Source: Mycolicibacterium aurum (lineage in GTDB: Bacteria > Actinomycetota > Actinomycetes > Mycobacteriales > Mycobacteriaceae). Taken from it: a stretch of DNA of 64,000 nucleotides. Position 1 is the first letter of the stretch. The number at the start of each line of letters is the position of its first letter. Below, piece by piece: positions 21,385 through 30,586 of this stretch. The DNA lies in the NCBI RefSeq assembly GCF_900637195.1, contig NZ_LR134356.1, positions 124,001-188,000 on the forward strand, in the 5' to 3' direction. Below the pieces are notes generated by a model. The model saw only the letters and a list, made by a program, of their open reading frames with translations, was not told the origin of the DNA and made no database searches. A program made the position numbers and the translations under genes.

Positions 21385-22041
21385 GTGACTGCACCCGACT
21401 GGGTTTCGCTCGACGACCTGTTCACCCGTGTCCTGCACAGCGAGGACGACGCACTTCGGGCGGCCAGGGACGCCGCCGACGCTGCCGGGATGCCGGCCAT
21501 CGAGGTGTCGGCCCAGCACGCCAAGCTGCTGTCGCTGCTGGTCAGGATGTCCGGCGCGCGGCGGGTGCTGGAAATCGGCACTCTCGCCGGCTACAGCACG
21601 ATCTCGCTGGCCCGCGCCGTCGGGCCGGACGGCGCCGTCGTCACGCTCGAATTCGACCCCGCGCACGCGGAGGTGGCGCGCCGCAACCTCGAGCGGGCCG
21701 GAGTGGCCGAGCGGGTGGAGATCGTGGTCGGTGCGGCGCTGGATTCGCTACCCGGCCTGCGGGGTGAGGAATTCGATCTGGTCTTCATCGACGCCGACAA
21801 GGAGAACAACGTCGCCTACGTCGAATGGGCGATCACGTTGGGCCACCCGGGAACCGTCATCGTCGTCGACAACATCGCGCGCAACGGCCGCGTGCTCGAT
21901 CCCCGGCCCGACGACGAACAGGCGCAGGCGGTCCGGGTCATGTTCGACATGATCGGCGCCCATCCGCGGCTCGAGGCGGCGGCCATCCAGACCGTCGGCA
22001 CCAAGGGGTGGGACGGGTTCGCGGTGGCGCTCGTCAGCTGA
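21385..22041 (+). CDS. SAM-dependent O-methyltransferase
   Basis: 218 residues, class I methyltransferase of the caffeoyl-CoA/catechol OMT family. Motif I is VLEIGTLAGYSTI, the metal-binding Asp lies in VFIDADKENN, and a second conserved D-N pair follows (VDNIARNG). The GTG at 21385 is chosen because TAACGT sits at 21372-21377, seven bases upstream; a TTG at 21367 precedes that box. It corresponds to Rv0187. The 3' end overlaps the convergent IclR gene by 8 bp. Substrate unknown. Confidence 0.88.
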   Translation: MTAPDWVSLDDLFTRVLHSEDDALRAARDAADAAGMPAIEVSAQHAKLLSLLVRMSGARRVLEIGTLAGYSTISLARAVGPDGAVVTLEFDPAHAEVARRNLERAGVAERVEIVVGAALDSLPGLRGEEFDLVFIDADKENNVAYVEWAITLGHPGTVIVVDNIARNGRVLDPRPDDEQAQAVRVMFDMIGAHPRLEAAAIQTVGTKGWDGFAVALVS

Positions 22042-22762
22042 GTTCCTTTGCGGCGGAACGTAGTGCGTCGACGATGACGCTCTCGCGCGCGGCGAAGCGG
22101 TCGGTGGGGGCAGGTACCGAGATCGCCACGATCTGCCCGTCTCCCAGTCGCACCGCGACGCCCGCCGCCGAGATACCGGCGGTGTGCTCGTCGCGGTCGT
22201 AGCCGATCCCGCTCCGGCGCACCTCGGCGATCTCGGCCCGCATCACGTCGGGTATCTCGGTGTCGTCGAGAAGTGCCAGGGCGGCCTTGCCGTTGGCGGT
22301 GTCACGCAGCGGGAATCGCTCGCCGACTGCGGAGACGGCGCGCAGGCGGTGCGCAGACTCGATCTGATCGATGAACCACATCTGACCGCCCCGCAGGACC
22401 GACAGGTCCACCGTCTCGCCCGTGGCCAGCGCCACCCGCTCGATCACCGGGTGCAGCCGGGCGGCCAGGTGTGTGCCGTCGGCGCCTGCCAAGCCGAGCA
22501 GGCGGTCACCCAGCCGGTACCGGCCGCCCTCGTCGGCGGCGGCGAACCCGACGTCCACCAGCGCGACGAGCAGCCTGCGAGCGGTCGATTTGGCGAGCCC
22601 GAGGTTGGCGCCCACGTCGACGAGCCGGAGCCGTCCCGGCGCTGTCGCGATCTCGTCGAGGGCGGCGGCCGCCCGGCGCAACACCTGCAGGCCGTCATCG
22701 CGGGTGTCGCTGCTGTGGTTGTCACTGCCGTCAATTTGGCGGTTACCGTCCGCGGTGCCCAT
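22034..22762 (-). CDS. IclR family transcriptional regulator
   Basis: 242 residues: N-terminal winged HTH (LRLVDVGANLGLAKSTARRLLVALVDVGF) and C-terminal effector domain with the typical GKAALALLDD and GIGYDRDEHTAGISAAGVAV segments. The ATG at 22762 is supported by a minus-strand TATAGT box (22769-22774) exactly six bases upstream; an ORF start at 22798 lies above this promoter. It is divergent from the flavoprotein/PhlG cluster and is its likely regulator. Confidence 0.9.
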   Translation of the reverse strand: MGTADGNRQIDGSDNHSSDTRDDGLQVLRRAAAALDEIATAPGRLRLVDVGANLGLAKSTARRLLVALVDVGFAAADEGGRYRLGDRLLGLAGADGTHLAARLHPVIERVALATGETVDLSVLRGGQMWFIDQIESAHRLRAVSAVGERFPLRDTANGKAALALLDDTEIPDVMRAEIAEVRRSGIGYDRDEHTAGISAAGVAVRLGDGQIVAISVPAPTDRFAARESVIVDALRSAAKELS

Positions 22763-22776
22763 GCCGACACTATATT

Positions 22777-22793
22777 GATCCGCTGAACGGACC
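22777..22793. promoter_or_regulatory. candidate IclR operator
   Basis: GATCCG-CTGAA-CGGACC, 6-bp arms with one mismatch around a 5-bp centre, in the 67-bp divergent promoter between the IclR gene and the flavoprotein gene, next to the TATAGT -10 box of the former. Assignment to the adjacent regulator is by position. Confidence 0.45.
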
Positions 22794-22829
22794 AACAAGG
22801 TTCACTATCCGAATCTCATGGAGGATGAG

Positions 22830-24164
22830 ATGGATCTCCCGCACAGACACTTCTTCCGCGGTGACGACGGCTACGAGCAGGCACGTGCGCAAACCGTGTG
22901 GAACGCGCGCACACCGCAGCGCTACCCCGAGGTCGTCGTCCAGGCCGCCGACGCCGACGACGTGGTGGCCACCGTCCGGTATGCCGCCAAGCGCGATCTG
23001 CAGATCGGAGTCCGATCAGGCGGTCACAGCTGGGCCGGAAATCACGTCCGCGACGGCGGCGTGCTGCTCGACCTGCACGGCCTGGACCACTGCACCATCG
23101 ATGCCGAGGCGGGAACCGCGATTGTCGGACCCGGCATGGGCGGCAGTGTGCTGGCCGGCATGCTCTGGGACCAGGGCCTGTTCTTCCCCGTCGGCCACTG
23201 CAAAGGCGTGTGCATCGGCGGCTACCTGCTGCAGGGCGGCTACGGCTGGAACAGCCGGGTGCTCGGACCGGCGTGCGAGAGCGTCATCGGCCTCGACGTC
23301 GTGACCGGCGACGGTGAACGCCTCTACATCGACGCCGAGAACCACCCCGATCTCTATTGGGCGGCACGAGGTTCCGGACCGGGCTTCTTCGCCGTCGTCA
23401 CCGCGTTCCACCTCAAGCTCTATCGGCGTCCACCGGTGTGCGGTAGCAGCCTGTACGTGTACCCCACGGAGCTGGCCGAGGAGATCTTCCCGTGGGCGCG
23501 CTCCATCAGCGCCGAGGTGGACCGGCGGGTGGAGTTCCAGATGGTCACCTCGCGTGCGGTACCCGGTGCGGGCCTGGAATCCCCGGGCATCGTGATGGCG
23601 TCACCGGTGTTCGCCGAGACCGAGCATGAGGCCACCGCGGCGCTGGCGCTGCTGGAGACGTGCCCGGTGCGGGACCGGGCGCTGGTCGCGGTGCCGTACG
23701 CGCCCACCGATCTCGATACCTGGTACGCGGGGGTGATGAGCAACTATCCGACCGGGTACCGCTACGCCACCGACAACATGTGGACCAGTGCCTCGGCCGA
23801 CGACCTGATGCCCGCGATCACCCGCATTCTGGAGACGATGCCGCCGCACCCCGCCCACTTCCTGTGGCTCAACTGGGGTCCGTCGCCCCAGCGGCAGGAC
23901 ATGGCCTACAGCCTCGAGGACGAGATCTACCTTGCCCTCTACGGGGTGTGGCAGGACGCGGGCGACGACGACATCTACGGCGACTGGGCCCGATCCAACA
24001 TGGCCGCGATGGAACACCTGCAGAGCGGCATCCAGCTCGCCGACGAGAACTTGGGCCGGCGTCCCGCCCCCTTCGCCACGGCCGACGCGATGGCCAAGCT
24101 CGACCGCGTTCGTGCCGAGTACGACCCGAGCGGTCGCTTTCACAGCTGGATGGGGCGGGTCTGA
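22830..24164 (+). CDS. bicovalent-FAD oxidoreductase (berberine bridge enzyme-like)
   Basis: 444 residues. A PCMH-type FAD-binding domain carries the RSGGHSWAGN motif (His66, covalent 8-alpha link) and GHCKGVCIGGYLLQGGYGW (Cys124, 6-S link), the two attachment residues of BBE-like oxidases. The C-terminal BBE segment ends with YDPSGRFHSW. Such enzymes oxidise sugars, alkaloids or polyketide and phenolic intermediates with O2. Of two in-frame ATGs, the one at 22830 has a GGAGG ribosome site five bases upstream; 22818 does not. It is coupled by TGATG to the PhlG-like hydrolase and probably acts in the same pathway. Confidence 0.88.
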   Translation: MDLPHRHFFRGDDGYEQARAQTVWNARTPQRYPEVVVQAADADDVVATVRYAAKRDLQIGVRSGGHSWAGNHVRDGGVLLDLHGLDHCTIDAEAGTAIVGPGMGGSVLAGMLWDQGLFFPVGHCKGVCIGGYLLQGGYGWNSRVLGPACESVIGLDVVTGDGERLYIDAENHPDLYWAARGSGPGFFAVVTAFHLKLYRRPPVCGSSLYVYPTELAEEIFPWARSISAEVDRRVEFQMVTSRAVPGAGLESPGIVMASPVFAETEHEATAALALLETCPVRDRALVAVPYAPTDLDTWYAGVMSNYPTGYRYATDNMWTSASADDLMPAITRILETMPPHPAHFLWLNWGPSPQRQDMAYSLEDEIYLALYGVWQDAGDDDIYGDWARSNMAAMEHLQSGIQLADENLGRRPAPFATADAMAKLDRVRAEYDPSGRFHSWMGRV

Positions 24165-24943
24165 TGTCCACGCGTGCCTACCTGGGGTATCGCGGCGAGG
24201 ACGGGGCCACCGAGTACGGCGAGTTCTTCGATCCCCGGATGGCCGCACTGCCTGCGCACGTCGTCGACGCGCTGCACCACGGTCCGCAGGCCGACCAGGT
24301 GCTTCTCGACTTCGAGTACGCCGCAACACTTCTCGACGACGGACCGCACCAGACCGAGAACGGATACGGCCGGCTGGCCAACGGTGGCTTCCAGGTATCG
24401 GTGCACACGGACATGCCCGGTGTGACACCGCAGATGTGGGACTGGTGGTTCGGCTGGCACGGCAGTGACACGCGGCGCTACAAACTGTGGCACCCCCGGG
24501 CTCACGCGTCGGCGCGCTGGGCCGACGGCGGCGGCGACGGGTACTACGTCGGCCGCACCTCGCTGATCGAGGAGTACCTCGGCTCGGCCTACGCGAAGGC
24601 CGCGATCCGCTTCCTGACCCCCGAGCAGATGGGGCTTCCGCGCGGTCGGCTGGGCGGTTCGGTCGCGGTGTGTGCGCGGCTGGGATCCTCGGAGGTGCCC
24701 GTCGACATCGGCTGGTTCGTCCACCATGTGCGTCCGACGGCCGAGGGCGCCGAGATGCGGTCACGGTTCTGGATGGGCGGACCCTACGTCGGCGCGCGGC
24801 ACGGAAATCTGTTGGCGAACACCGTCGTTCGGCCGGTCGCCGCGCGTGCGCTGCCCGACCCGCGTGACCTGCTCGTGCATTGCGCCCAGGAGATGAACCA
24901 TCTGGCCGGGTTCCTGCCCCGGCTACACGCGAGGTTCGCTTAG
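24164..24943 (+). CDS. PhlG/phloretin-hydrolase family C-C hydrolase
   Basis: 259 residues. The C-terminal HCAQEMNHLAGFLP (His239, Glu243) matches the HxxxE zinc ligands of 2,4-diacetylphloroglucinol hydrolase PhlG, and WWFGWH (His99) plus SLIEEYLG supply the other expected ligand regions. PhlG-type enzymes cleave C-C bonds of acylphloroglucinols and phloretin. The start overlaps the upstream flavoprotein stop (TGATG). Together they suggest oxidation followed by hydrolytic C-C cleavage of an acyl-phenolic compound; substrate not shown. Confidence 0.75.
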   Translation: MSTRAYLGYRGEDGATEYGEFFDPRMAALPAHVVDALHHGPQADQVLLDFEYAATLLDDGPHQTENGYGRLANGGFQVSVHTDMPGVTPQMWDWWFGWHGSDTRRYKLWHPRAHASARWADGGGDGYYVGRTSLIEEYLGSAYAKAAIRFLTPEQMGLPRGRLGGSVAVCARLGSSEVPVDIGWFVHHVRPTAEGAEMRSRFWMGGPYVGARHGNLLANTVVRPVAARALPDPRDLLVHCAQEMNHLAGFLPRLHARFA

Positions 24944-24957
24944 CCCCGCCGGCGGGT

Positions 24958-25356
24958 ATGCCCTCGCAGATGTGGAGCGTGAGCAGGAACGTCGATGCGT
25001 CGGCGGACGCCGTGTGGCATGTCTTGACGGACCTGGACGCGTGGCCGAAATGGGGACCCACGGTCGTGGGCGCCGAACTCGACGGTTCCGGGTTCGAGCT
25101 GGGGGCGACGGGCCGGGTGTGGACGCCGGTGGGTGTGCCGCTGCCCTTCGTGATCTCCGAGCTCGATCCCGGCCGGACGTGGGCGTGGACCGTCGCCGGT
25201 GTGCCCGCCACCCGGCACGGTGTGGAGCCGCGCGACAGTGGTTGCCGGGTGTGGATGAGTGCGCCGGTCTGGGCGCCGGCCTATCTGCCGGTGCTCGCGA
25301 TCGCGCTGCGCCGCATCGACGGCATGGCGGGCACCCCGTCCAGTCCGGACGCGTAG
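24958..25356 (+). CDS. SRPBCC family protein
   Basis: 132 residues. The N-terminal WSVSRNVDASADAVWHVLTDLDAWPKWGP is a clear START-like (SRPBCC) opening, followed by strands and a short C-terminal helix. It starts 14 bp after the PhlG-like gene and is probably the third gene of that operon, perhaps binding or cyclising the product. Its last 76 bp overlap the convergent AsnC-type gene in antisense, which is unusually long; the C-terminal end may be genuine, since the frame stays open. Confidence 0.75.
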   Translation: MPSQMWSVSRNVDASADAVWHVLTDLDAWPKWGPTVVGAELDGSGFELGATGRVWTPVGVPLPFVISELDPGRTWAWTVAGVPATRHGVEPRDSGCRVWMSAPVWAPAYLPVLAIALRRIDGMAGTPSSPDA

Positions 25357-26219
25357 CTCTCCTTCACCACGTCGAGGTGCGTCCAGCTGTCCAGCCCCCG
25401 CACCCCGGGCAGCGCCCGCACCGCGTCCAGCACGTCGACCAGCTGCGCGGCCGAGAAGGCCCGCACCGTGACCAGCACGTCGAACCGGCCGAGGGTGCGG
25501 GCGACGAAGATCACCGACGGCATCCCTGTCAGAGCAGCCACCACGTCGCGGTGGTCACCGTTCAGCCGGACCCCGAATCCCATCGCGCTCTGCCGGTCCT
25601 GACCCGAGTGGCGAACCACCGCGCCGATGCGCACGAGCCTGGCCTCGATCAGCCGCACCACCCGCCGGCGAGCCCCGGCAGCGGACAACCCGACCAGGGC
25701 CGCGAGGTCGACGTAGGAGGCGCGGCCGTCGCGCTGCAGCGCCGCCAGCAGGGCGCGGTCGGTGTCGTCGATCTCGGCGGTGACGTCCCCGACCGGGCCG
25801 ATGACGTCTCGGACCACCTCGACGTAGGTGACTGTGTCCACCCCTGACACGCCGGGGAGGGCGCGCAGCTCCGAGACGGCGCGATGGAGATCGCGCTGCG
25901 ACGCGGACCGCACCTCGGCGACGAGCCCGTGCTGACCGCTGGTCAGCGACAGGAACGGGACGTCGTCACGGCGCGCGAGTTCGGCAGCCACCGGCGCGGC
26001 CGGACCGTCCACGACGATGCTGACGTGAGCCAGCGCAGGCCGGCCAAGGACGGCTGGGTGGGCGGCGCCGCGGATGATGACCTGGCCGCTGGCGAGGAGT
26101 CGCTGGACCCGCGCGGCGGCTGCTGACCGGGACAACCCGACGGTGCGCGCGATCTCGCGGTGGGTGAGCCGGCCATCGACCTCGAGAAGTTCCACGATGG
26201 CCTCGTCGATCTCGTCCAT
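25281..26219 (-). CDS. double-domain AsnC/Lrp family regulator
   Basis: 312 residues with two Lrp/AsnC units in tandem. Each has an HTH (IDEAIVELLEVDGRLTHREIA at 3-23, and IDDTDRALLAALQRDGR near 158) and a RAM-type ligand domain (HGLVAEVRSASQRDLHRAV; FDVLVTVRAFSAAQLVDVL). Fused double AsnC proteins are typical of actinobacteria. ATG 26219 follows a GGAGG site. It is divergent from the permease-ureohydrolase-decarboxylase operon and is its likely regulator; an amino acid or guanidino compound would be the natural ligand. Confidence 0.88.
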   Translation of the reverse strand: MDEIDEAIVELLEVDGRLTHREIARTVGLSRSAAAARVQRLLASGQVIIRGAAHPAVLGRPALAHVSIVVDGPAAPVAAELARRDDVPFLSLTSGQHGLVAEVRSASQRDLHRAVSELRALPGVSGVDTVTYVEVVRDVIGPVGDVTAEIDDTDRALLAALQRDGRASYVDLAALVGLSAAGARRRVVRLIEARLVRIGAVVRHSGQDRQSAMGFGVRLNGDHRDVVAALTGMPSVIFVARTLGRFDVLVTVRAFSAAQLVDVLDAVRALPGVRGLDSWTHLDVVKESYASGLDGVPAMPSMRRSAIASTGR

Positions 26220-26448
26220 GTGGCCTCCGACAGCGTGTTCCGCCAAATTGGTTCCAGAATTTTTCGACCGGGATCACTCGACTCATCCTGCGCGGATAAC
26301 CGGTGATCTGACCATTATGAACCGATAGTCCGGCACTTACCGGCACATCGTGACCGGAAACCTCGACGTAACGAACGAACTGCTTGCAGGCATCCGCCGA
26401 CCGTCCTACGGTGATCCGCACCACACCCTGCGCCCTGAGAGGCCGCTC

Positions 26449-28026
26449 ATGTCCGCCGACAGTCCCGCCCCACCCAAGGTCACCGACATCGAGATGCACG
26501 GCGTCGAGCCGATTCCCGACGCCGAGCGCACCGCCGGTCCCCTCGATCTGTTCCGGCTCACGTTCGGTGGCGCGAACACCATCGCCACCGTCGTCCTCGG
26601 CAGCTTCCCGATCATTTTCGGGCTGTCGTTCCGCGACGCGCTGTTCGCGACGCTGCTCGGCGTCATCCTCGGCGCCGCGATACTGGCGCCGATGGCGCTC
26701 TTCGGCCCGCGCAACGGCACCAACAACGCGGTCTCGTCGTCGGCCCATCTAGGTGTCCACGGCCGCGTCGTCGGATCGTTCCTGTCACTGCTGACCGCCG
26801 TCGCGTTCTTCTCGATCTCCGTGTGGACCTCGGGGGATGTACTGGTCGGCGGCGTCAGCCGCGCGCTCGGCGGAGCTCCGGACGCCGCCCCGAACAACAT
26901 CGCGGTCGGTGTCGCCTACGGCGTCTTCGCGCTGCTGGTCCTGGTGGTCTGCATCTACGGCTTCCGGTTCATGCTGCTGGTCAACAAGATCGCCGTCGTC
27001 GCGGCCACAGTGCTGTTCCTGCTCGGCATCGTCGCGTTCGGCGGTACCTTCGACCCCGGGTACGCCGGGATCTTCGGCCCCGACGCGGACGCCGCCACCA
27101 ATGCCCTGTACTGGCCGTCGTTCGTCGGTGCGGCCCTGATCGTGATGTCCAATCCCGTGAGTTTCGGTGCTTTCCTTGGTGATTGGGCGCGCTACATTCC
27201 GCGGGAGACGCCGCCGTGGAAGTCGATGGCCGCGGCGTTCTGCGCTCAGCTCGCCACGCTGGTGCCGTTCCTGTTCGGTTTGGTCACCGCGGCGGTGGTC
27301 GCGACCAACGCCCCGCAGTTCATCGACGAGGGCAACTACGTCGGCGGTCTGCTCGCGGTGTCTCCGGGCTGGTACTTCCTGCCCGTATGCCTGATCGCGC
27401 TGATCGGCGGCATGTCGACGGGGACGACCGCGCTGTACGGTACGGGACTCGACTTCTCCAGTGTGTTCCCACGATTCAGCCGTGTGCAGGCGACGGTGTT
27501 CATCGGCGCCCTCGCCATCCTGTTCATCTTCGTGGGGCGCTTCGCGTTCAACGTGGTGCAGAGCATCTCGACGTTCGCCGTGCTCATCGTCACGTGCACG
27601 GCGCCGTGGATGGTCGTGATGATGATCGGCTGGCTGGTCCGCCGCGGCTGGTACGACTCGGATTCGCTGCAGGTGTTCAACCGCAGGCAGCGAGGGGGCC
27701 GGTACTGGTTCGCGCACGGCTGGAACTGGCGGGGACTCGGTGCCTGGCTGGTGTCGGCGGCGCTGTCGCTGTGCTTCGTGAACCTGCCGGGCCAATTCGT
27801 GGGCCCGCTCGGCGATCTGGCCAGCGGCATCGACCTGTCGATCCCGGTGGGCCTGGGCCTGGCCGCGGTGCTGTACCCGGTGCTGTTGGTTGCTTTCCCG
27901 GAACCGCGCGACGCGTTCGGACCGGAGGGGCCGCGCCTGGTGCCGGCCGGACCCGCGGCAGACACTCCGATCACCACGGTCGACAAGCCCGGAATCACCA
28001 CGAAGACAGAGGATGTGACCGCATGA
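26449..28026 (+). CDS. NCS1 family (cytosine/purine/allantoin-type) permease
   Basis: 525 residues with about twelve hydrophobic segments. The N-terminal [22 protein letters not shown] and [25 protein letters not shown] segments are typical of NCS1 cation symporters. ATG 26449 follows an AGAGG site; an in-frame start at 26350 is unsupported. Family substrates are cytosine, purines, hydantoins and allantoin; here the coupled ureohydrolase (ATGA overlap) suggests a guanidino or ureido compound. The 229-bp leader region upstream shows no clear operator. Confidence 0.85.
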   Translation: MSADSPAPPKVTDIEMHGVEPIPDAERTAGPLDLFRLTFGGANTIATVVLGSFPIIFGLSFRDALFATLLGVILGAAILAPMALFGPRNGTNNAVSSSAHLGVHGRVVGSFLSLLTAVAFFSISVWTSGDVLVGGVSRALGGAPDAAPNNIAVGVAYGVFALLVLVVCIYGFRFMLLVNKIAVVAATVLFLLGIVAFGGTFDPGYAGIFGPDADAATNALYWPSFVGAALIVMSNPVSFGAFLGDWARYIPRETPPWKSMAAAFCAQLATLVPFLFGLVTAAVVATNAPQFIDEGNYVGGLLAVSPGWYFLPVCLIALIGGMSTGTTALYGTGLDFSSVFPRFSRVQATVFIGALAILFIFVGRFAFNVVQSISTFAVLIVTCTAPWMVVMMIGWLVRRGWYDSDSLQVFNRRQRGGRYWFAHGWNWRGLGAWLVSAALSLCFVNLPGQFVGPLGDLASGIDLSIPVGLGLAAVLYPVLLVAFPEPRDAFGPEGPRLVPAGPAADTPITTVDKPGITTKTEDVTA

Positions 28027-28976
28027 CCAGTCCGCTCGGCCCGATCGACGCGTCGAAGACACCGCGCTTTGCCGGACCCGCGACGTTCGCGCGGCTGCCG
28101 CGCCTGGACCAGGTGCCGCGCGCCGATGTCGCGATCGTCGGGGTGCCGTTCGACTCCGGAGTGTCCTACCGACCAGGCGCGCGGTTCGGCCCCACGCACG
28201 TCCGGGAGTCGTCGCGGTTGCTCCGGCCCTACCACCCGGCACTCGATGTGTCGCCGTTCGAGGTGGCCCAGGTCGTCGATGCCGGTGATATCGCGGTGAA
28301 CCCATTCAACATTCACGAGGCCATCGAGACCATCGAGGCGGCGGCGGTGGACCTGACCAAGGACGGCACCAGCCTCGTCACGATCGGCGGCGACCACACG
28401 ATCGCCCTTCCGCTGCTGCGGGCCGCTGCCGCCAAGCACGGGCCGGTCGCGCTCGTGCACTTCGATGCGCACCTGGACACCTGGGACACCTACTTCGGCG
28501 CCGAGTACACCCACGGCACGCCATTCCGCCGCGCGGTCGAGGAGGGCATCGTCGACACCGAAGCGCTCTCCCATGTCGGGATCCGCGGGCCGCTCTACGG
28601 CAAGAAGGACCTCGAAGACGACCGCCGCTTCGGGTTCGGCATCCTCACGTCGTCCGACGTGTATTACCAAGGCGTACGCGAGATCGTCGACCGGCTGCGC
28701 CAGCGTCTGGGCGACCGGCCCGTCTACGTCTCGATCGACATCGATGTCCTCGATCCAGCGCACGCGCCCGGCACCGGCACGCCGGAGGCGGGTGGCATGA
28801 CCAGCCGCGAACTGCTCGAGATCCTGCGCGGATTCCGGGGGCTCAACCTGATCGGCGCCGATGTCGTGGAGGTGTCACCGGCCTACGACCACGCCGAGCT
28901 CACCGGAGTGGCCGCCTCGCATGTCGCCTACGACCTGGTGTCGCTGCTGGCGATGCGTTCGGAGGCCCGCACATGA
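28023..28976 (+). CDS. agmatinase/guanidinobutyrase family ureohydrolase
   Basis: 317 residues. The binuclear Mn centre of the ureohydrolase family is complete: [21 protein letters not shown] and [14 protein letters not shown]. The family hydrolyses arginine, agmatine, guanidinobutyrate or guanidinopropionate to urea and an amine. The neighbouring 2-ketoarginine-decarboxylase-like gene favours 4-guanidinobutyrate (giving GABA plus urea). It overlaps both neighbours by ATGA. The name speB (agmatinase) is often given to this family, but the exact substrate cannot be read from the sequence. Confidence 0.85.
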   Translation: MTSPLGPIDASKTPRFAGPATFARLPRLDQVPRADVAIVGVPFDSGVSYRPGARFGPTHVRESSRLLRPYHPALDVSPFEVAQVVDAGDIAVNPFNIHEAIETIEAAAVDLTKDGTSLVTIGGDHTIALPLLRAAAAKHGPVALVHFDAHLDTWDTYFGAEYTHGTPFRRAVEEGIVDTEALSHVGIRGPLYGKKDLEDDRRFGFGILTSSDVYYQGVREIVDRLRQRLGDRPVYVSIDIDVLDPAHAPGTGTPEAGGMTSRELLEILRGFRGLNLIGADVVEVSPAYDHAELTGVAASHVAYDLVSLLAMRSEART

Positions 28977-30571
28977 GCCGGACCGGTGCCGACGTTGCCG
29001 TCGAAACGCTGACCGCACTGGGCGTCTCGCATGTGTTCGGCATTCCGGGCCAGAACGCACTGGCACTGTTCGACGCCATCCGGCGTAGTGACCTGACCTT
29101 CGTCAGCTCACGGGTGGAGAACAACTCGGCCTTCGGCGCCGACGGGTACGCCAGGGCCACCGGCGAGGTCGGTGTGCTGTTCCTGTCGACCGGGCCGGGC
29201 GCGTTGACCGCACTCGGTGCCCTGCAGGAGGCGTACGCGACGGGTGTACCGCTGATCGTGATCGCCAGCCAGGTGCCGCGCGCCGGGTTGGGGCTGCGCC
29301 GGGGCATGCTGCATCAGCTCGACGACCAGCAACGCAGCGCCGTCAATGTCACGAAAAGCACTGCTGTCGCACGTAACTCCGCCGAGATTCCGTCGCTGCT
29401 GGCGGATGCGTGGTCGTTGGCCCAGTCCGCGCCCGCCGGGCCGGTGTGGGTGGAGATCCCGCAGGACGTCCTGGAGGAGGACACCACGGCGCCGCCGGTG
29501 TCGTCGGTGATCACCGACGTCGCTGCGCGGCGGCCGCGGGCCGAGCTGGTCGACCGCGCCGCGGAATTGCTGCAGTCCGCCGAGCGCCCGGTGATCCTGG
29601 CCGGTGGGGGAGTGCGGCGCTCGCCGGGTGGCCCCGAAGCGTTGGTGACCCTGGCGGAACTGCTTGACGCACCGGTGGTGTCGACCGTCGGTGGGAAGGG
29701 GGCGATCCGGTTCGATCATCCGCTGTCGGCCGCCTCGTGGATCGAGGACCGATACACGACGGCCCTGCTCGAGGACGCCGACGTGCTGCTCGCGGTCGGC
29801 ACCGCGATGGGCGAGGTGACGTCCAACTACTTCACGTTCGCCCCGCGGGGCCACATGATCCACATCGACGCGGAGCGGCGCGTGCTGGAGGCCAACCATC
29901 CCGCGCTGGCCGTGCACGCCGACGCCGCGCAGGCGCTGACGGCCATCGGCACGCGGCTGACGCGCCGCACCGGGAACGGAGCGGCTATTGCCCGCGACCT
30001 TCGTCGCGCAGTTCAGGAGCGGCTGGCCGGGCAGGCATGCGATGCGGAGCTGGCATTGATGCGTGATCTGCGGGCTTCCGTTCCCGCTGCGGCACAAACC
30101 TTCTGGGACATGACGATCGCCGGCTACTGGGCGTGGTCGGCCTGGGATCCCCGGGACGGTCAGTTCCACTCGGCGCAGGGCGCAGGCGGATTGGGCTTCG
30201 CGTTCCCTGCCGCCGTCGCCGCAGCGATCGGCACCGGCAGGCGCACGTTCGCGGTGTCCGGTGACGGCGGCGCCATGTACTCCATCGCCGAGCTGGCCAC
30301 CGCGCGCCAGCACGACGCCGACGTCACGTGGCTGATCGTCGACGACGGCGGTTACGGCATCCTGCGCGAGTACATGACCGATGCGTTCGGCCAGGCCACC
30401 GCCACCGAGCTGAGCCGCCCCGATTTCGTATCCCTGGCAACAAGTTTCGGCGTCCCCGCACAACGGGCGACGCTCGACGGCGTCGGCGAGGCACTCGCCG
30501 GCACGTTCGCGACCCGCGGTCCCGCGGTTGTCGTCCTGCCCGCACTGCTGCGGATGTTTCCACCCACCTGA
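28973..30571 (+). CDS. thiamine-diphosphate enzyme, probable 5-guanidino-2-oxopentanoate decarboxylase (AruI-like)
   Basis: 532 residues, acetolactate-synthase-like layout. N-terminal PYR domain with the activating Glu in [17 protein letters not shown], a central domain, and a C-terminal PP domain with the ThDP motif [17 protein letters not shown]...DDGGYG. The segment [15 protein letters not shown] recalls AruI, which decarboxylates 2-ketoarginine to 4-guanidinobutanal. With the ureohydrolase (ATGA overlap) this makes two of the steps from arginine to GABA; an aldehyde dehydrogenase and a transaminase or oxidase would be needed elsewhere. Confidence 0.7.
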   Translation: MSRTGADVAVETLTALGVSHVFGIPGQNALALFDAIRRSDLTFVSSRVENNSAFGADGYARATGEVGVLFLSTGPGALTALGALQEAYATGVPLIVIASQVPRAGLGLRRGMLHQLDDQQRSAVNVTKSTAVARNSAEIPSLLADAWSLAQSAPAGPVWVEIPQDVLEEDTTAPPVSSVITDVAARRPRAELVDRAAELLQSAERPVILAGGGVRRSPGGPEALVTLAELLDAPVVSTVGGKGAIRFDHPLSAASWIEDRYTTALLEDADVLLAVGTAMGEVTSNYFTFAPRGHMIHIDAERRVLEANHPALAVHADAAQALTAIGTRLTRRTGNGAAIARDLRRAVQERLAGQACDAELALMRDLRASVPAAAQTFWDMTIAGYWAWSAWDPRDGQFHSAQGAGGLGFAFPAAVAAAIGTGRRTFAVSGDGGAMYSIAELATARQHDADVTWLIVDDGGYGILREYMTDAFGQATATELSRPDFVSLATSFGVPAQRATLDGVGEALAGTFATRGPAVVVLPALLRMFPPT

Positions 30572-30586
30572 TCAAGGAGACCCATC

